DNA of 64,000 nt from JACRGC01 sp041305345 (GTDB lineage: Archaea; Micrarchaeota; Micrarchaeia; Norongarragalinales; SBBD01). The notes beneath the pieces are model-generated. The model did no database searches and had not been told where the DNA came from. It worked only from the letters and a program-made list of their open reading frames with translations. Numbering within the stretch: position 1 is the first letter of the stretch; every line of letters starts with the position of its first letter. Position numbers and translations under genes: made by a program. This document shows positions 34,937-42,933 of this stretch, in pieces. Where the stretch lies: the NCBI GenBank assembly GCA_041305345.1, contig JBFYLP010000002.1, positions 186,001-250,000 of the forward strand. Direction: 5' to 3'.

Positions 34937-35668
34937 TCACTTCCGTATCCTGGCAGGCACCGCTTCCCCTCCGAGAACATATCTCCCATCGATGCTGACG
35001 AACCGGGAGGGCAGCAATTGCTCGAATTTACTCAGGAGGGAATTGAATGCGACGAAAGAAACGCCAATTCCTGCAGCGAATGCGATGCGCTCAAAAATAA
35101 CGACCGGAATCAGGGCGGCCCAGAACGCTGCGGTTGTCGGGAATGTGTAAAGCCAAACAACCGAGCCAATCGAGTGCGCAGTGAATGTGGCGCCAAGGGA
35201 GCGGGCAGCAAGGTGCTTATCAAAATACAGTGCAGCAACAACCGGAATCATCCAGAAGAGCGAGTAATACCATGCCTGGGAGCCTATCGGGTGTATGATG
35301 AATAGCAGGATCGCTGCAACCGGGGCTAGCAAAGCGTAATTTCCTTTGATGCCCTTATTCAATCCGAATTTTGCGAAATAATATGTTGCGAAAAGCATCG
35401 GAGTGAGCCTGAAGATGTTGATGAGGTTGAATTCCTTGCCGAGGTAAATGAAGCTTGCGAGCTCGGCAAACAATACCGATATGGTTCCAGCGATTGCACC
35501 GATGAACCCTCCTGCAATCGGGCCCACCAGCTGGAATAGGGTGAAATATTGCCCTTCAGCGCCCCATACGGCGGAGAACCGGATCTGGTCCGCAAGGAGC
35601 ACGGCAAGGGAAAATGCTGCAATGAAAAGGATCCCTCTGCCCGAAAACCATCTGGACGTCTTGTTCAT
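34937..35668 (-). CDS. Six-TM membrane protein, possible ECF-type S component
   Basis: The product is about 243 aa. ATG 35668 is favoured over GTG 35680 because GGGGTGG sits before it. About six helices are visible, with a conserved-looking LFQLVGPIAGGFIGAIAGTI pattern in the second and third. Such small glycine-rich hydrophobic proteins resemble ECF transporter S components or similar substrate-binding membrane proteins, but no energising ATPase pair is adjacent. It lies downstream of a palindrome (35694-35706) that could be its operator. The specific family remains open. Confidence 0.6.
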   Translation of the reverse strand: MNKTSRWFSGRGILFIAAFSLAVLLADQIRFSAVWGAEGQYFTLFQLVGPIAGGFIGAIAGTISVLFAELASFIYLGKEFNLINIFRLTPMLFATYYFAKFGLNKGIKGNYALLAPVAAILLFIIHPIGSQAWYYSLFWMIPVVAALYFDKHLAARSLGATFTAHSIGSVVWLYTFPTTAAFWAALIPVVIFERIAFAAGIGVSFVAFNSLLSKFEQLLPSRFVSIDGRYVLGGEAVPARIRK

Positions 35669-35693
35669 AAGCGATGCCACCCCATTTAATCAA

Positions 35694-35706
35694 TGTACCC
35701 GGTACA
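35694..35706. promoter_or_regulatory. 13-nt palindrome upstream of membrane gene
   Basis: TGTACC-C-GGTACA lies 26-38 nt before the start codon of the 34937-35668 gene. Its position at the expected promoter suggests a regulator site. The rest of 35707-35863 contains nothing recognisable. Confidence 0.4.
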
Positions 35707-35863
35707 ATAAATTGCCGCGTTTGTTTAAAAGCCTTTTGAATAAACTGGAGGTTTCAAAACCAAACAAAAAAATCCGGTCCGTCCGGGATTGGAAACATAT
35801 GTTCAAATATTCGGCATTCGATCGGAATAGATATTGCAGCTTTGGCGAGGCAGTGTCAGGATT

Positions 35864-36982
35864 CTATCGAATGAGCCGAATCAGCTTGGTCTTGCCGCTC
35901 TTGGACCTCGGATCGTCCGCGAGTTCGGCTGAGATGAGCCTTGATGCCTCGAACATCTGCAGGTAATTCATGATCTGCCTTTCGGAGATGGGTTCGAGCT
36001 TGGCCTTTTCCCTCATTTTGTTGAATTTCTGGTAAATTTCGCCCGAGGTAAGCGTCTTTCCTTCCTTTTTCGCAGTTTTTAGCAGCTCAAGCAATATTTT
36101 CTCGTTCTCGCCCATTAGGTCCGCGTTCTTCATCAGGGACGCTTCGGCCGATTTATCAATCACTTCGCGAACATCCTCCAATTCGATTTTGATTTTATCC
36201 TTGTTATCCGCTTTAATTGCAGCCTGGAGCAAGGTTTCAATCGCAATTCTCGCATCGCCCTTGTTCTTTGCGCCGTGGGCCGCGCAGAGCGCAACGACTG
36301 CCTCGCCGCAGCTTCCCGGTTTCAAAGCCTCCCTTGCCCTCTCGTGTAAAATATCCTTGAGCTGCGCCGGCGCATACCTTGGGAACTCGATTTCCCTAAA
36401 GCCAAGGGAGCTCCGGATGCGCTCATCCAGCGAGTAGAATATTTCCGGCGCGTTGGTTGCGCCGATTACGCCAAAATTCACCCCATAATTTTCCCCGGCG
36501 CGGGAGAGGTTGTACAATATTTCGCTTTCGCTTTTGTGCATCAGCCGGTCGACCTCATCGAACGCGATTATGGCTGCCTTCTTGTCGTACTTGAGCCTCT
36601 CAATGACGCGGTGGAAGATCTCGTCGTCGGCAAGCCCCCTTCGAGGGAGAGTTTCCTTCAAATGCTCGGCAATCACCGCGAGGACGGATTGCTTCGATGG
36701 GTGCTCCCAGCAATTGACGTATATGCATACGAGCTTGTTCCCGTAATCCTTCAGCTCGGAGAAAACGTGCTTGATGGAGCTCGTCTTGCCCGTTCCTGTG
36801 GGCCCGTGGAGGAAAATGTTCTGCGGCTTGGAGTGGTGTAATGCAGGCCTCAGGGCGTCCGCGATTTCCCGGAGAAGCACATCCCTATGAAGCAGCTCTG
36901 CGGGCGCGTATTCCGGGAGCAGCGCGTTCCGGTTGCGGAATATGGCGCTTTCCCCGATTGATGTCGAAAAGAGTTTTTCCAT
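35864..36982 (-). CDS. cdc6: Orc1/Cdc6 family replication initiator
   Basis: The product is 372 aa. Walker A is GPTGTGKTS, Walker B is AAIIAFDEVDR, and a sensor-1 GVIGATNAP follows. The Orc1/Cdc6 N-terminus EKLFSTSIGESAIFRNRNAL with IPEYAP-type text LLPEYAPAELLHRD is typical. The winged-helix C-terminus includes LLKTAKKEGKTLTSGEIYQK. ATG 36982 is chosen; a longer frame to 37060 has no support. A TATA-like ATTATAAAT lies about 30 nt upstream. It binds the origin and loads MCM. An origin is often next to this gene, but no repeated binding element was found in the flanks. Confidence 0.95.
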   Translation of the reverse strand: MEKLFSTSIGESAIFRNRNALLPEYAPAELLHRDVLLREIADALRPALHHSKPQNIFLHGPTGTGKTSSIKHVFSELKDYGNKLVCIYVNCWEHPSKQSVLAVIAEHLKETLPRRGLADDEIFHRVIERLKYDKKAAIIAFDEVDRLMHKSESEILYNLSRAGENYGVNFGVIGATNAPEIFYSLDERIRSSLGFREIEFPRYAPAQLKDILHERAREALKPGSCGEAVVALCAAHGAKNKGDARIAIETLLQAAIKADNKDKIKIELEDVREVIDKSAEASLMKNADLMGENEKILLELLKTAKKEGKTLTSGEIYQKFNKMREKAKLEPISERQIMNYLQMFEASRLISAELADDPRSKSGKTKLIRLIR

Positions 36983-37087
36983 ACCAAGTCCTATACATTG
37001 GTGCAACGATTTATAATAGGTTTTAGATTTGCCAAAAGCACCCGAAATCACCCTCAACAAAAGCTATATTTCTCTTTTCAGGAAAAA

Positions 37088-37915
37088 ATGGGTGCAAATA
37101 TGCAATCATTAGTCGAAGTAAACTCATTTATCGGCACCTACAAATACCCTGTTTTCGGGGAAAAGGCGCTTGAAAAGATTAGGAACTGGTTTCCTGTTGT
37201 GCCATCTCCCGAATTGGCAGAAATAATCGCCAGCCCACCGACAGATGGGCATTTAGAAGGAAGGAAATTCGAAGACCATTACAAGTATGATTATATCGGG
37301 TATTTCTCAAAAAACGTCGAGGATTTGGAGCATTTCAACTGCATGCTTGAGACGGTTTTTGGAGTGAGGGGAAAAATAAGGAGTTGGGGACGGCGGACGA
37401 ATGGATCGAGCACCGGGGCAATACTCTGCAATGCCGCATTATCGAGGATTCTAATGCTTTGTGGGGCGGCAACTGGAGACAAGGTTACAAAAGAATACGG
37501 GATTCCAGATTGGATAATGAACGGAACACCCGAAATAAAGTCTGCATTTTTACGGAGGGCATTCTCCTGCGAGGGTTGTGTCTGCAAGAAGAACAGGATT
37601 GGTTGGGAAGTAAAATATTCGATGGGCAAGGAAAGCGGCATAGTAATCAATGGCTATTCCTTTTTGGGGGAAATGAAAGGAATGATGCGGGAATTGGGTG
37701 TTGAAACCACGAATATTTTGAAGATGGACGAAATAAAACGCAAGAAGGATGGGAAAATTACAGTTATGCTTTGCTTCGGTATTAAAACAGGTTCTATTGC
37801 TATTTTTACCGAAAGAATTGGCTTTGACATAGGGTATAAAAATGATAGGCTCCAAAAAGCTACGACGTGGGCCTCTACAGTCAGGGACTTTCGCAAAGAT
37901 TTATCGCAAAGCTGA
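37088..37915 (+). CDS. LAGLIDADG homing endonuclease-like protein
   Basis: The product is 275 aa from ATG 37088 (AGGA upstream). Two LAGLIDADG-type motifs are present: LAEIIASPPTDGHLEG at about residue 42 and AFLRRAFSCEGCV at about residue 153. The spacing and the IPDWIMNG segment between them match the monomeric two-motif family. The catalytic acid of the first motif (Asp of TDGHL) is present, and the second has Glu (CEG). The last 32 nt of the gene run through tRNA-Ile exon 1 (37884-37886) and most of its 31-nt intron, and the stop codon TGA lies inside that intron (37913-37915). It is probably an invader associated with the intron-containing tRNA gene, but it lies upstream of the intron rather than inside it. 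Confidence 0.85.
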   Translation: MGANMQSLVEVNSFIGTYKYPVFGEKALEKIRNWFPVVPSPELAEIIASPPTDGHLEGRKFEDHYKYDYIGYFSKNVEDLEHFNCMLETVFGVRGKIRSWGRRTNGSSTGAILCNAALSRILMLCGAATGDKVTKEYGIPDWIMNGTPEIKSAFLRRAFSCEGCVCKKNRIGWEVKYSMGKESGIVINGYSFLGEMKGMMRELGVETTNILKMDEIKRKKDGKITVMLCFGIKTGSIAIFTERIGFDIGYKNDRLQKATTWASTVRDFRKDLSQS

Positions 37916-37989
37916 ATCCTGTAGCTTAGTCTGGTTGGAGCGTTCGACTGATAATCGAAAGGTCCCCGGTTCAAATCCGGGCAGGCCCA
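37884..37989 (+). tRNA. tRNA-Ile(GAT) with a 31-nt intron in the acceptor stem
   Basis: Exon 1 is only three bases (37884-37886, GGG) and exon 2 is 37918-37989. Read straight through, the acceptor would begin AATCCTG and mispair at positions 1-3. After splicing, GGG joins CCTG, giving GGGCCTG paired perfectly with CAGGCCC (37982-37988), A73 at 37989. The D stem is GCTT/GAGC-type, the anticodon stem is TTCGA/TCGAA with loop CTGATAA, anticodon GAT at 37950-37952, and the T arm is CCCGG-TTCAAAT-CCGGG. A T-run follows at 37991-38000. The 5' part overlaps the homing endonuclease gene. Confidence 0.9.
37887..37917 (+). other. Acceptor-stem tRNA intron (position 3/4) with BHB motif
   Basis: The BHB uses the pre-tRNA leader. 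The outer helix is CTACAG (37875-37880) with CTGTAG (37919-37924). The central 4-bp helix is TCAG (37881-37884) with CTGA (37912-37915). The 3-nt bulges are GGA (37885-37887) and ATC (37916-37918). The inner helix starts CTTT with AAAG. Cuts after the second base of each bulge give 37887-37917 and a perfect acceptor stem. The outer helix must form before 5' end maturation, because one strand is leader sequence. Confidence 0.88.
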
Positions 37990-38072
37990 CTCTTTTTTTT
38001 TAATTAGCCTTGTGGGAACTTGAGCTCCGATATTTATTTTTACCTTTACAGGATATACCTTTTTCCTCCGCA

Positions 38073-38453
38073 TCATTTGCCTTCAACGACCGTCTTGAAC
38101 CCGCCATATGCCATCCGAGCCATATCAAAGGGCATCGGCGTTTTCACATTGCCATATTTCTTTGTAAAATATGCCATTACGCTCTTGTTTACTTTGTCAC
38201 GATGTTCCCTGTTCTTATAAACGATGAAGGAAAACCATACATCCTCATGTTTCTGCAAATTTGTCAACTTTGGAAAGCTCGACGCCTTCTCTCCGCCAGT
38301 ATCCCTATGCAAATCATCCCCAACGCATTCAAAATAATCCAGCGCGCCATGTTTTTTCCAAACTTTTGCTCCATCGGCAGCCATTTTCCTGTATTTGCCA
38401 AAATTCTTCTTTGGAACAGCTAGAACATACCCGTCCACATATCCTTTTGCCAT
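38073..38453 (-). CDS. DUF1428 family protein (YbaA-like)
   Basis: The product is 126 aa. It begins MAKGYVDGYVLAVPKKNFGK and ends with PFDMARMAYGGFKTVVEGK. The FDMARMAYGGF ending is the DUF1428 signature, and the family is usually 115-125 aa. A GGTGG ribosome-binding sequence precedes ATG 38453. The fold is a ferredoxin-like dimer; the cellular role is unknown. It lies between tRNA-Ile and a partial copy of a tRNA 3' end, and may have been carried in by a small integrated segment, since the family is common in bacteria. Direction of transfer is inference. Confidence 0.9.
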   Translation of the reverse strand: MAKGYVDGYVLAVPKKNFGKYRKMAADGAKVWKKHGALDYFECVGDDLHRDTGGEKASSFPKLTNLQKHEDVWFSFIVYKNREHRDKVNKSVMAYFTKKYGNVKTPMPFDMARMAYGGFKTVVEGK

Positions 38454-38506
38454 AAAGTACCACCCAATTTGCGATAAAGGAGTAGCTGGCCCCGGGGTTA
38501 TTAAGC

Positions 38507-38523
38507 ATTGGTTAAATATTAAA
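38507..38523 (+). promoter_or_regulatory. TATA-like element upstream of structured RNA
   Basis: TGGTTAAATATTAAAGG is TATA-like. It could drive transcription from about 38540 into the structured tRNA-like segment at 38620-38742. Confidence 0.35.
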
Positions 38524-38619
38524 GGAAAAAATTTTGAGGATCCGAATTTTAGCTGCTATGATCATATCGACACAGATTTGATTGAACTTATAAGGTTATA
38601 CGATAATGCAAACAAAAAG

Positions 38620-38742
38620 GGGGAGAGGCAACACGAGTGGGGGACGCTCTTGAAACTCCGAGTTTCAAGGCGTGCGCAGACAAGGTCTGCCGCAAAACGA
38701 AGCTGCCTCCATTGGTGTTGGTCAAATCCGGGCGGACCCACT
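38620..38742 (+). ncRNA. Structured RNA with a tRNA-like 3' end, possible decayed intron-tRNA
   Basis: CAACAC (38629-38634) pairs with GTGTTG (38715-38720), enclosing CTTGAAAC/GTTTCAAG (38649-38669) and GCAGAC/GTCTGC (38676-38690), a three-way junction. It is followed at once by GTCAAATCCGGGCGGACCCA (38721-38740) and a T-run, nearly the same as the 3' end of tRNA-Ile. The order inner helix, 4 nt, AAT, T stem equals the 3' half of the T-loop BHB of tRNA-Ser. The matching 5' half-tRNA was not found, so this is probably a remnant or a distinct small RNA. The flanks (38454-38620 and 38743-38821) hold no credible gene. Confidence 0.45.
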
Positions 38743-38821
38743 TTTTTTACAACCCTAGAGTCGCCCATACCACAATTTACAGAGCGAACGCTAATTTAAT
38801 GAAAAATAAAAAAGAAAAAAC

Positions 38822-41800
38822 TCAGAGACGATGCTGCTTCTTCTCCTTGATCTGTGTGAAGTACAGGTACACGCCTAGCAGGACTATTGCAACCACCAGG
38901 ATTATGTAGCCGGAGTTGTCCTGCTTGCCTGCCTGCGCAGCTGCCGCAGCAGCCGATGCCTTTGCAGTTGAGGTTGGCACGAAACCAGTTGGAGCTGGTG
39001 TTGACGAGCCTGTTGAAGGCAGCTTTTTCGCAACGGGAGAATTTATCTCCTGCAGTATCTTCGGGTCAACTGGCTTCTCGACGTTTACGGTTGCCTTGAA
39101 TTCCTGGTTTGGCTGCAGGCTCACATCCCATTCCAAAATCAGGCTTCCCCGCCTTACCCTCTTGGGCTTGGGGGTTATCTTGATCTTTCCGTTCATGTAA
39201 TCGTCGTAATCAAGAGGCAAGGTGTAGGTGACGCTTCCTGCAAATCCCGAGCTTCCGCCGCTGTAAGAAAGCTGCAATGTCGTTGTTGTGGCGGTGAACG
39301 TGCCCGTTACTGCGGAGGATTCATCGATTACGACGGTCTTGGGGGCAGTTGGGATATCGGCTTGCGGCGTTGGAGTTGCTGCTGTTGTCGGTGTTGCTTC
39401 GGGCACGGATTGATCAGAGGAACTTACGGTGCCGCCGGTGACAGAGTTGCCTGTAGTCGTAGTTGGCGTGGGAGTTGCTGCAGCGCTGATCGTCACCGTT
39501 GTCGTGTTTGAGACGCCTCCTGTGGAATTGACAGTCACATTGACGGTGCCCGCCGAATAGGATGCGAAGAATCCGGAGGAGTTGATGCTTCCGTTTGCGG
39601 TGCCGTTCGCGTAGGTGAAGTTCATCAACACGCCCACGGAATTATTGTAGGTGATGTTCACATTGCCATATGCATCAACCGCGGTTGCTGTGAACTGCTG
39701 CGTGCCGCCATATGCAAGCGTGGGAGCGAATGGCGTTAGCCAGATTTGCGCAACGGTCGAAACGTTAACAAGAGTCGTATTGACTGTTGAGGAGACGTTC
39801 GATGCGGATGAGTTTGAATTGCTCGTTACCGTAATGGTCTGGGAGCCTGCTGTCTTGAATGTTACTCCATGAAGGGTGTTGTTTACTGGCGAACTGGGAA
39901 GATCTGCTTGGGCATCTGTCGAGGTAAAGGTATAATTATCTGGCACCAAGTTGCCGTATTTGTCCATAGAGGTTGCATTGATCGAGACGTTGTTGCCAGC
40001 AATCACGCTATCCGGCGTAACCCACCAGATTTTCACCTTGTTGACGGGTCCGACGCTAACATTAAGGGGCGTCGTATTCATTGCGGATTCGTTCGTTTGG
40101 CTTGTGACAGTAAGCGATCTGCTTCCAAGAGTAACCAAGGTGAAGGTACCAAGCGTGTTGTTAGCGAGCGAGCCGTTTGCGGGCACGGTTCCTGTCGTAT
40201 CGTTGGTGAAGTTATATGTGTCGCTTATTTCGTTGTCGTAAAGGTCGAAGCTCTTGAAATAGCCGGTGAATGAGACTCCGGCTTGGCGCGATGTGGTATA
40301 AGCAATGGTCCAGTAGGCCCTTACCCTTGCCAAGCCCGATGCAACAACTGTGAATGTTTCAGAGGTATTTATGGCCGAGGAATTGGATACGCTGGTAATG
40401 GTAATGGTAGTTGACCCCCTCGTCTTGAGGACAAAGGTGCCATTCGTATTGTTGTCAAGGCCGTCGGATGCCAATACTGCGCGTGAATCCGAGGAAGCGA
40501 AAGTATAGGTGTCTGCCACTTCGTTTCCGTACTTGTCCTTGCTCGTGAAGCTCATCAGTACTCCTTGGCCTGCGGTTAGGGAACTTGTATTATATAACAC
40601 ATATTGGACTGTCGCGGTTGTTGCGCCCGCTACCGTGAAGGTCGTGGTGTTGATTGCAGTGGCATTCGTAATGCTCGTCGCCACAACCGTCCTACTCCCA
40701 ATGGTTACCAATGTGAAGCTTCCATTGGTGTTGTTCGCAAGGCCGTCCGCCTGTAGCGTTGCAGAGCCATCTGAGCTGGTGAAATTATAGGTGTCGCTTA
40801 ATTCGTTGTCATACCAGTCAAAGCTCCTGAAGGAAATGTTGAATGCGGTTCCGGCCGTGACGGATGTGGATGTGAAGTAGGCCCTGACGCGGGACAAGCT
40901 TGCAGCACTTACTGTGAATGCTGAGGATGTATTGGAAGCCGAAGTATTGGTGGCACTGGTTGCGGTGATGGTTTTCGAGCCCCTGGTCTTCAGGATGAAA
41001 GTGCCGTTGGTGTTGTTTGGGATGCCATCGAATGAAAGGTTGGCCTGCGAATCTGAGCTCGTGAATGTGTACGTGTCGGAAACCTCGTTTCCGTACCTGT
41101 CTTTGCTCGTGAAGCTCATCAGTACTCCTTGGCCTGCGGTGAGCGACGTGGAATTGGCGAGAACATATTGCACGCTCGCAGCCGTTGCACCCGCGACCGC
41201 GAATGTGGTGGTATTTGCTGCCGAATCGTTCGTCAGGCTCGTGGCTGTAATCGTCTTGGCACCCATCGTGATGAGGGTGAACGAGCCGTTGGTGTTGTTC
41301 GCAAGGCCGTCTGCTTGCAGGACTGCCGAGCCATCGGAGGAGCTGAAATTGTAGGTGTCGGAAATTTCATTATCGTATGGGTCAAAGCTAACGAATGAGA
41401 TGTTGAATGCGGTGCCCGCAGTGACGGATGTGGATGTGAAGTAGGCCCTAACCAACGAAATGCCCGCAGCATTGACGGTAAAGGTGGTGACGTTTGTTGC
41501 AGAGGAATTCCCAACGCTCGTTGCAGTGATGGTTTTCGAGCCCCTGGTCTTCAGGATGAAAGTGCCGTTGGTGTTGTTCGCAAGGCCGTCTCCCTCAAGC
41601 GTCGCCTGCGAATCGGAGGAAGCGAAATTATAGGTGTCTGCCTTCAGGTTCCCGAATTTGTCCCTGCTGACGAATTGTGCAATGATCGAATCGCCCGCGG
41701 TGACGGTCTGGGAACCTAGCACGGCAACAAGCACGGAATGGGCGGCGCCTGCGCTCACTGTGAATGTGGTAGAGTTAACAGCCGATTCATTCGTGGCTGC

Positions 41801-42466
41801 AACCACATTAATAACATATGATCCGGAAGTGCCAAGCATAAAGCTTATGCCTGTGCCATTGGATGTGCCATTTCCCGGCAGTACCGCAAGTGGATCATTT
41901 GAACCGAAATTAAGGTTACCGACAACAGGATTGCCATACTTATCCGATATGCTGATGTTGCCCGTAAAGTTTATGCCCGCAGTAGGCGCGGCAGTAGTGA
42001 AATCAGCATCCACTCTTGTTGCCGTTCCTGCCGTCAGTGTGAACGTGGCGGATCCGCCCTCGTCCACTTTCGCGGATTCGTTGTCATAAGTTGTAAGGGT
42101 CAGGTTGTAGGTTCCGATCGTGTTTTTGTTCACGACATTGGAAACGACTATCTGGATAACGGAATCCGCCGGGTACACTTCCGGATCGATGAAATACCTG
42201 AATATCTGGCCTATGCTGTCATTTGTGCCCGTGTTATTGATTACCTCGAAAGATGAGGGCCACGCATTTGAGATGTCAAACCCCGCAGGGAATGTAATGT
42301 TGACCGAACTCAGGTTGGTTTCAGTCGGCAGGGTAAAATTGAGGGTATAATCAACCGCACCACCAACGGTAGTGCTCCCGGGGGTCGCATTGAATGAAGT
42401 TATTTCAGCAGCAGTGACGCTGCAAACAAACAAGGCAAACGCAACCAGAATTCCATACATCTTCAT
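38822..42466 (-). CDS. Large repeat surface protein with C-terminal anchor
   Basis: The product is about 1214 aa from ATG 42466. A signal peptide (GILVAFALFVCSVTA) is followed by a non-repeated domain (about 25-150). Then come at least eight Ig-like/Big-like units of about 93 aa, which alternate between two subtypes: one with STSVTAGTAFNISF-SFD and one with SLTAGQGVLMSFTSKD. Nearly every unit ends NNTNG-F, with many N-x-T/S sites suited to N-glycosylation. A Thr/Pro linker, a beta domain and a final helix (YIILVVAIVLLGVYLYF) with a basic tail follow. It is probably an S-layer or stalk-like cell surface protein. DNA copies are close enough for recombination to change copy number. Confidence 0.88.
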   Translation of the reverse strand: MKMYGILVAFALFVCSVTAAEITSFNATPGSTTVGGAVDYTLNFTLPTETNLSSVNITFPAGFDISNAWPSSFEVINNTGTNDSIGQIFRYFIDPEVYPADSVIQIVVSNVVNKNTIGTYNLTLTTYDNESAKVDEGGSATFTLTAGTATRVDADFTTAAPTAGINFTGNISISDKYGNPVVGNLNFGSNDPLAVLPGNGTSNGTGISFMLGTSGSYVINVVAATNESAVNSTTFTVSAGAAHSVLVAVLGSQTVTAGDSIIAQFVSRDKFGNLKADTYNFASSDSQATLEGDGLANNTNGTFILKTRGSKTITATSVGNSSATNVTTFTVNAAGISLVRAYFTSTSVTAGTAFNISFVSFDPYDNEISDTYNFSSSDGSAVLQADGLANNTNGSFTLITMGAKTITATSLTNDSAANTTTFAVAGATAASVQYVLANSTSLTAGQGVLMSFTSKDRYGNEVSDTYTFTSSDSQANLSFDGIPNNTNGTFILKTRGSKTITATSATNTSASNTSSAFTVSAASLSRVRAYFTSTSVTAGTAFNISFRSFDWYDNELSDTYNFTSSDGSATLQADGLANNTNGSFTLVTIGSRTVVATSITNATAINTTTFTVAGATTATVQYVLYNTSSLTAGQGVLMSFTSKDKYGNEVADTYTFASSDSRAVLASDGLDNNTNGTFVLKTRGSTTITITSVSNSSAINTSETFTVVASGLARVRAYWTIAYTTSRQAGVSFTGYFKSFDLYDNEISDTYNFTNDTTGTVPANGSLANNTLGTFTLVTLGSRSLTVTSQTNESAMNTTPLNVSVGPVNKVKIWWVTPDSVIAGNNVSINATSMDKYGNLVPDNYTFTSTDAQADLPSSPVNNTLHGVTFKTAGSQTITVTSNSNSSASNVSSTVNTTLVNVSTVAQIWLTPFAPTLAYGGTQQFTATAVDAYGNVNITYNNSVGVLMNFTYANGTANGSINSSGFFASYSAGTVNVTVNSTGGVSNTTTVTISAAATPTPTTTTGNSVTGGTVSSSDQSVPEATPTTAATPTPQADIPTAPKTVVIDESSAVTGTFTATTTTLQLSYSGGSSGFAGSVTYTLPLDYDDYMNGKIKITPKPKRVRRGSLILEWDVSLQPNQEFKATVNVEKPVDPKILQEINSPVAKKLPSTGSSTPAPTGFVPTSTAKASAAAAAAQAGKQDNSGYIILVVAIVLLGVYLYFTQIKEKKQHRL

Positions 42467-42685
42467 AGCTACCAACCTCCAACAGGGCAATAAGTTTTCT
42501 TTAAGTACTCAAAGGCAGTATTTAAAGCTTATTATAGGCAGCCGAAAAAAGATTCTATAGGAATGCCTACAATAATATGAAAAAATGAGAATGAGGGGGC
42601 GTATTTCGAATTTTTTTAGGTCGGGGGGCCGAAATCTTAGGCGATAAACGAAACAATTAAAAACCTCGCAACTTATCTGATCGGT

Positions 42686-42925
42686 ATGGTTGACAGAAGG
42701 ATAATTCTGGCAGCAGTCGTCCTGATTGGGATGTTCATCGCCGTCAGCCTTGATCCCCTCAATATAGGCAGGAATTTCGCATCGGAGTCCGGGGAAAACG
42801 CAAGCACCGCAACCGGATTGTTCACCGGTGCAAACCTATACGCGACGCTATTACCGGGAGTTTTCTTCCTCCTTTTAATCACCTTTTTCTATATGTTCTC
42901 AAAGGATTCAACGAAGAAGGACTGA
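42686..42925 (+). CDS. Small two-TM membrane protein
   Basis: The product is 79 aa. Hydrophobic segments lie at about residues 6-21 and 52-71, joined by a Ser/Asn/Thr-rich loop that is probably outside. A TATA-like ACAATTAAAAACC lies about 24-36 nt before ATG 42686, which suggests a leaderless mRNA. It stands between two minus-strand genes. Function unknown. Confidence 0.65.
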   Translation: MVDRRIILAAVVLIGMFIAVSLDPLNIGRNFASESGENASTATGLFTGANLYATLLPGVFFLLLITFFYMFSKDSTKKD

Positions 42926-42933
42926 TTTTTTGC

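Noticed and set aside
36983..37087. Replication origin next to cdc6
   Set aside because: Origins often lie here, but no repeated binding motif or long AT-rich unwinding region is visible between the Cdc6 and endonuclease genes or on the other flank.
37869..37874. GGGCCT as an alternative 5' start of tRNA-Ile
   Set aside because: It matches the acceptor sequence, but no BHB joins it to exon 2. The GGG at 37884-37886 fits a strict BHB.
38395..38799. 134-codon plus-strand frame, possible pseudogene
   Set aside because: It runs antisense to the end of the DUF1428 gene and through the structured tRNA-like segment. No start context and no domain. The middle looks partly protein-like but is not supportable.
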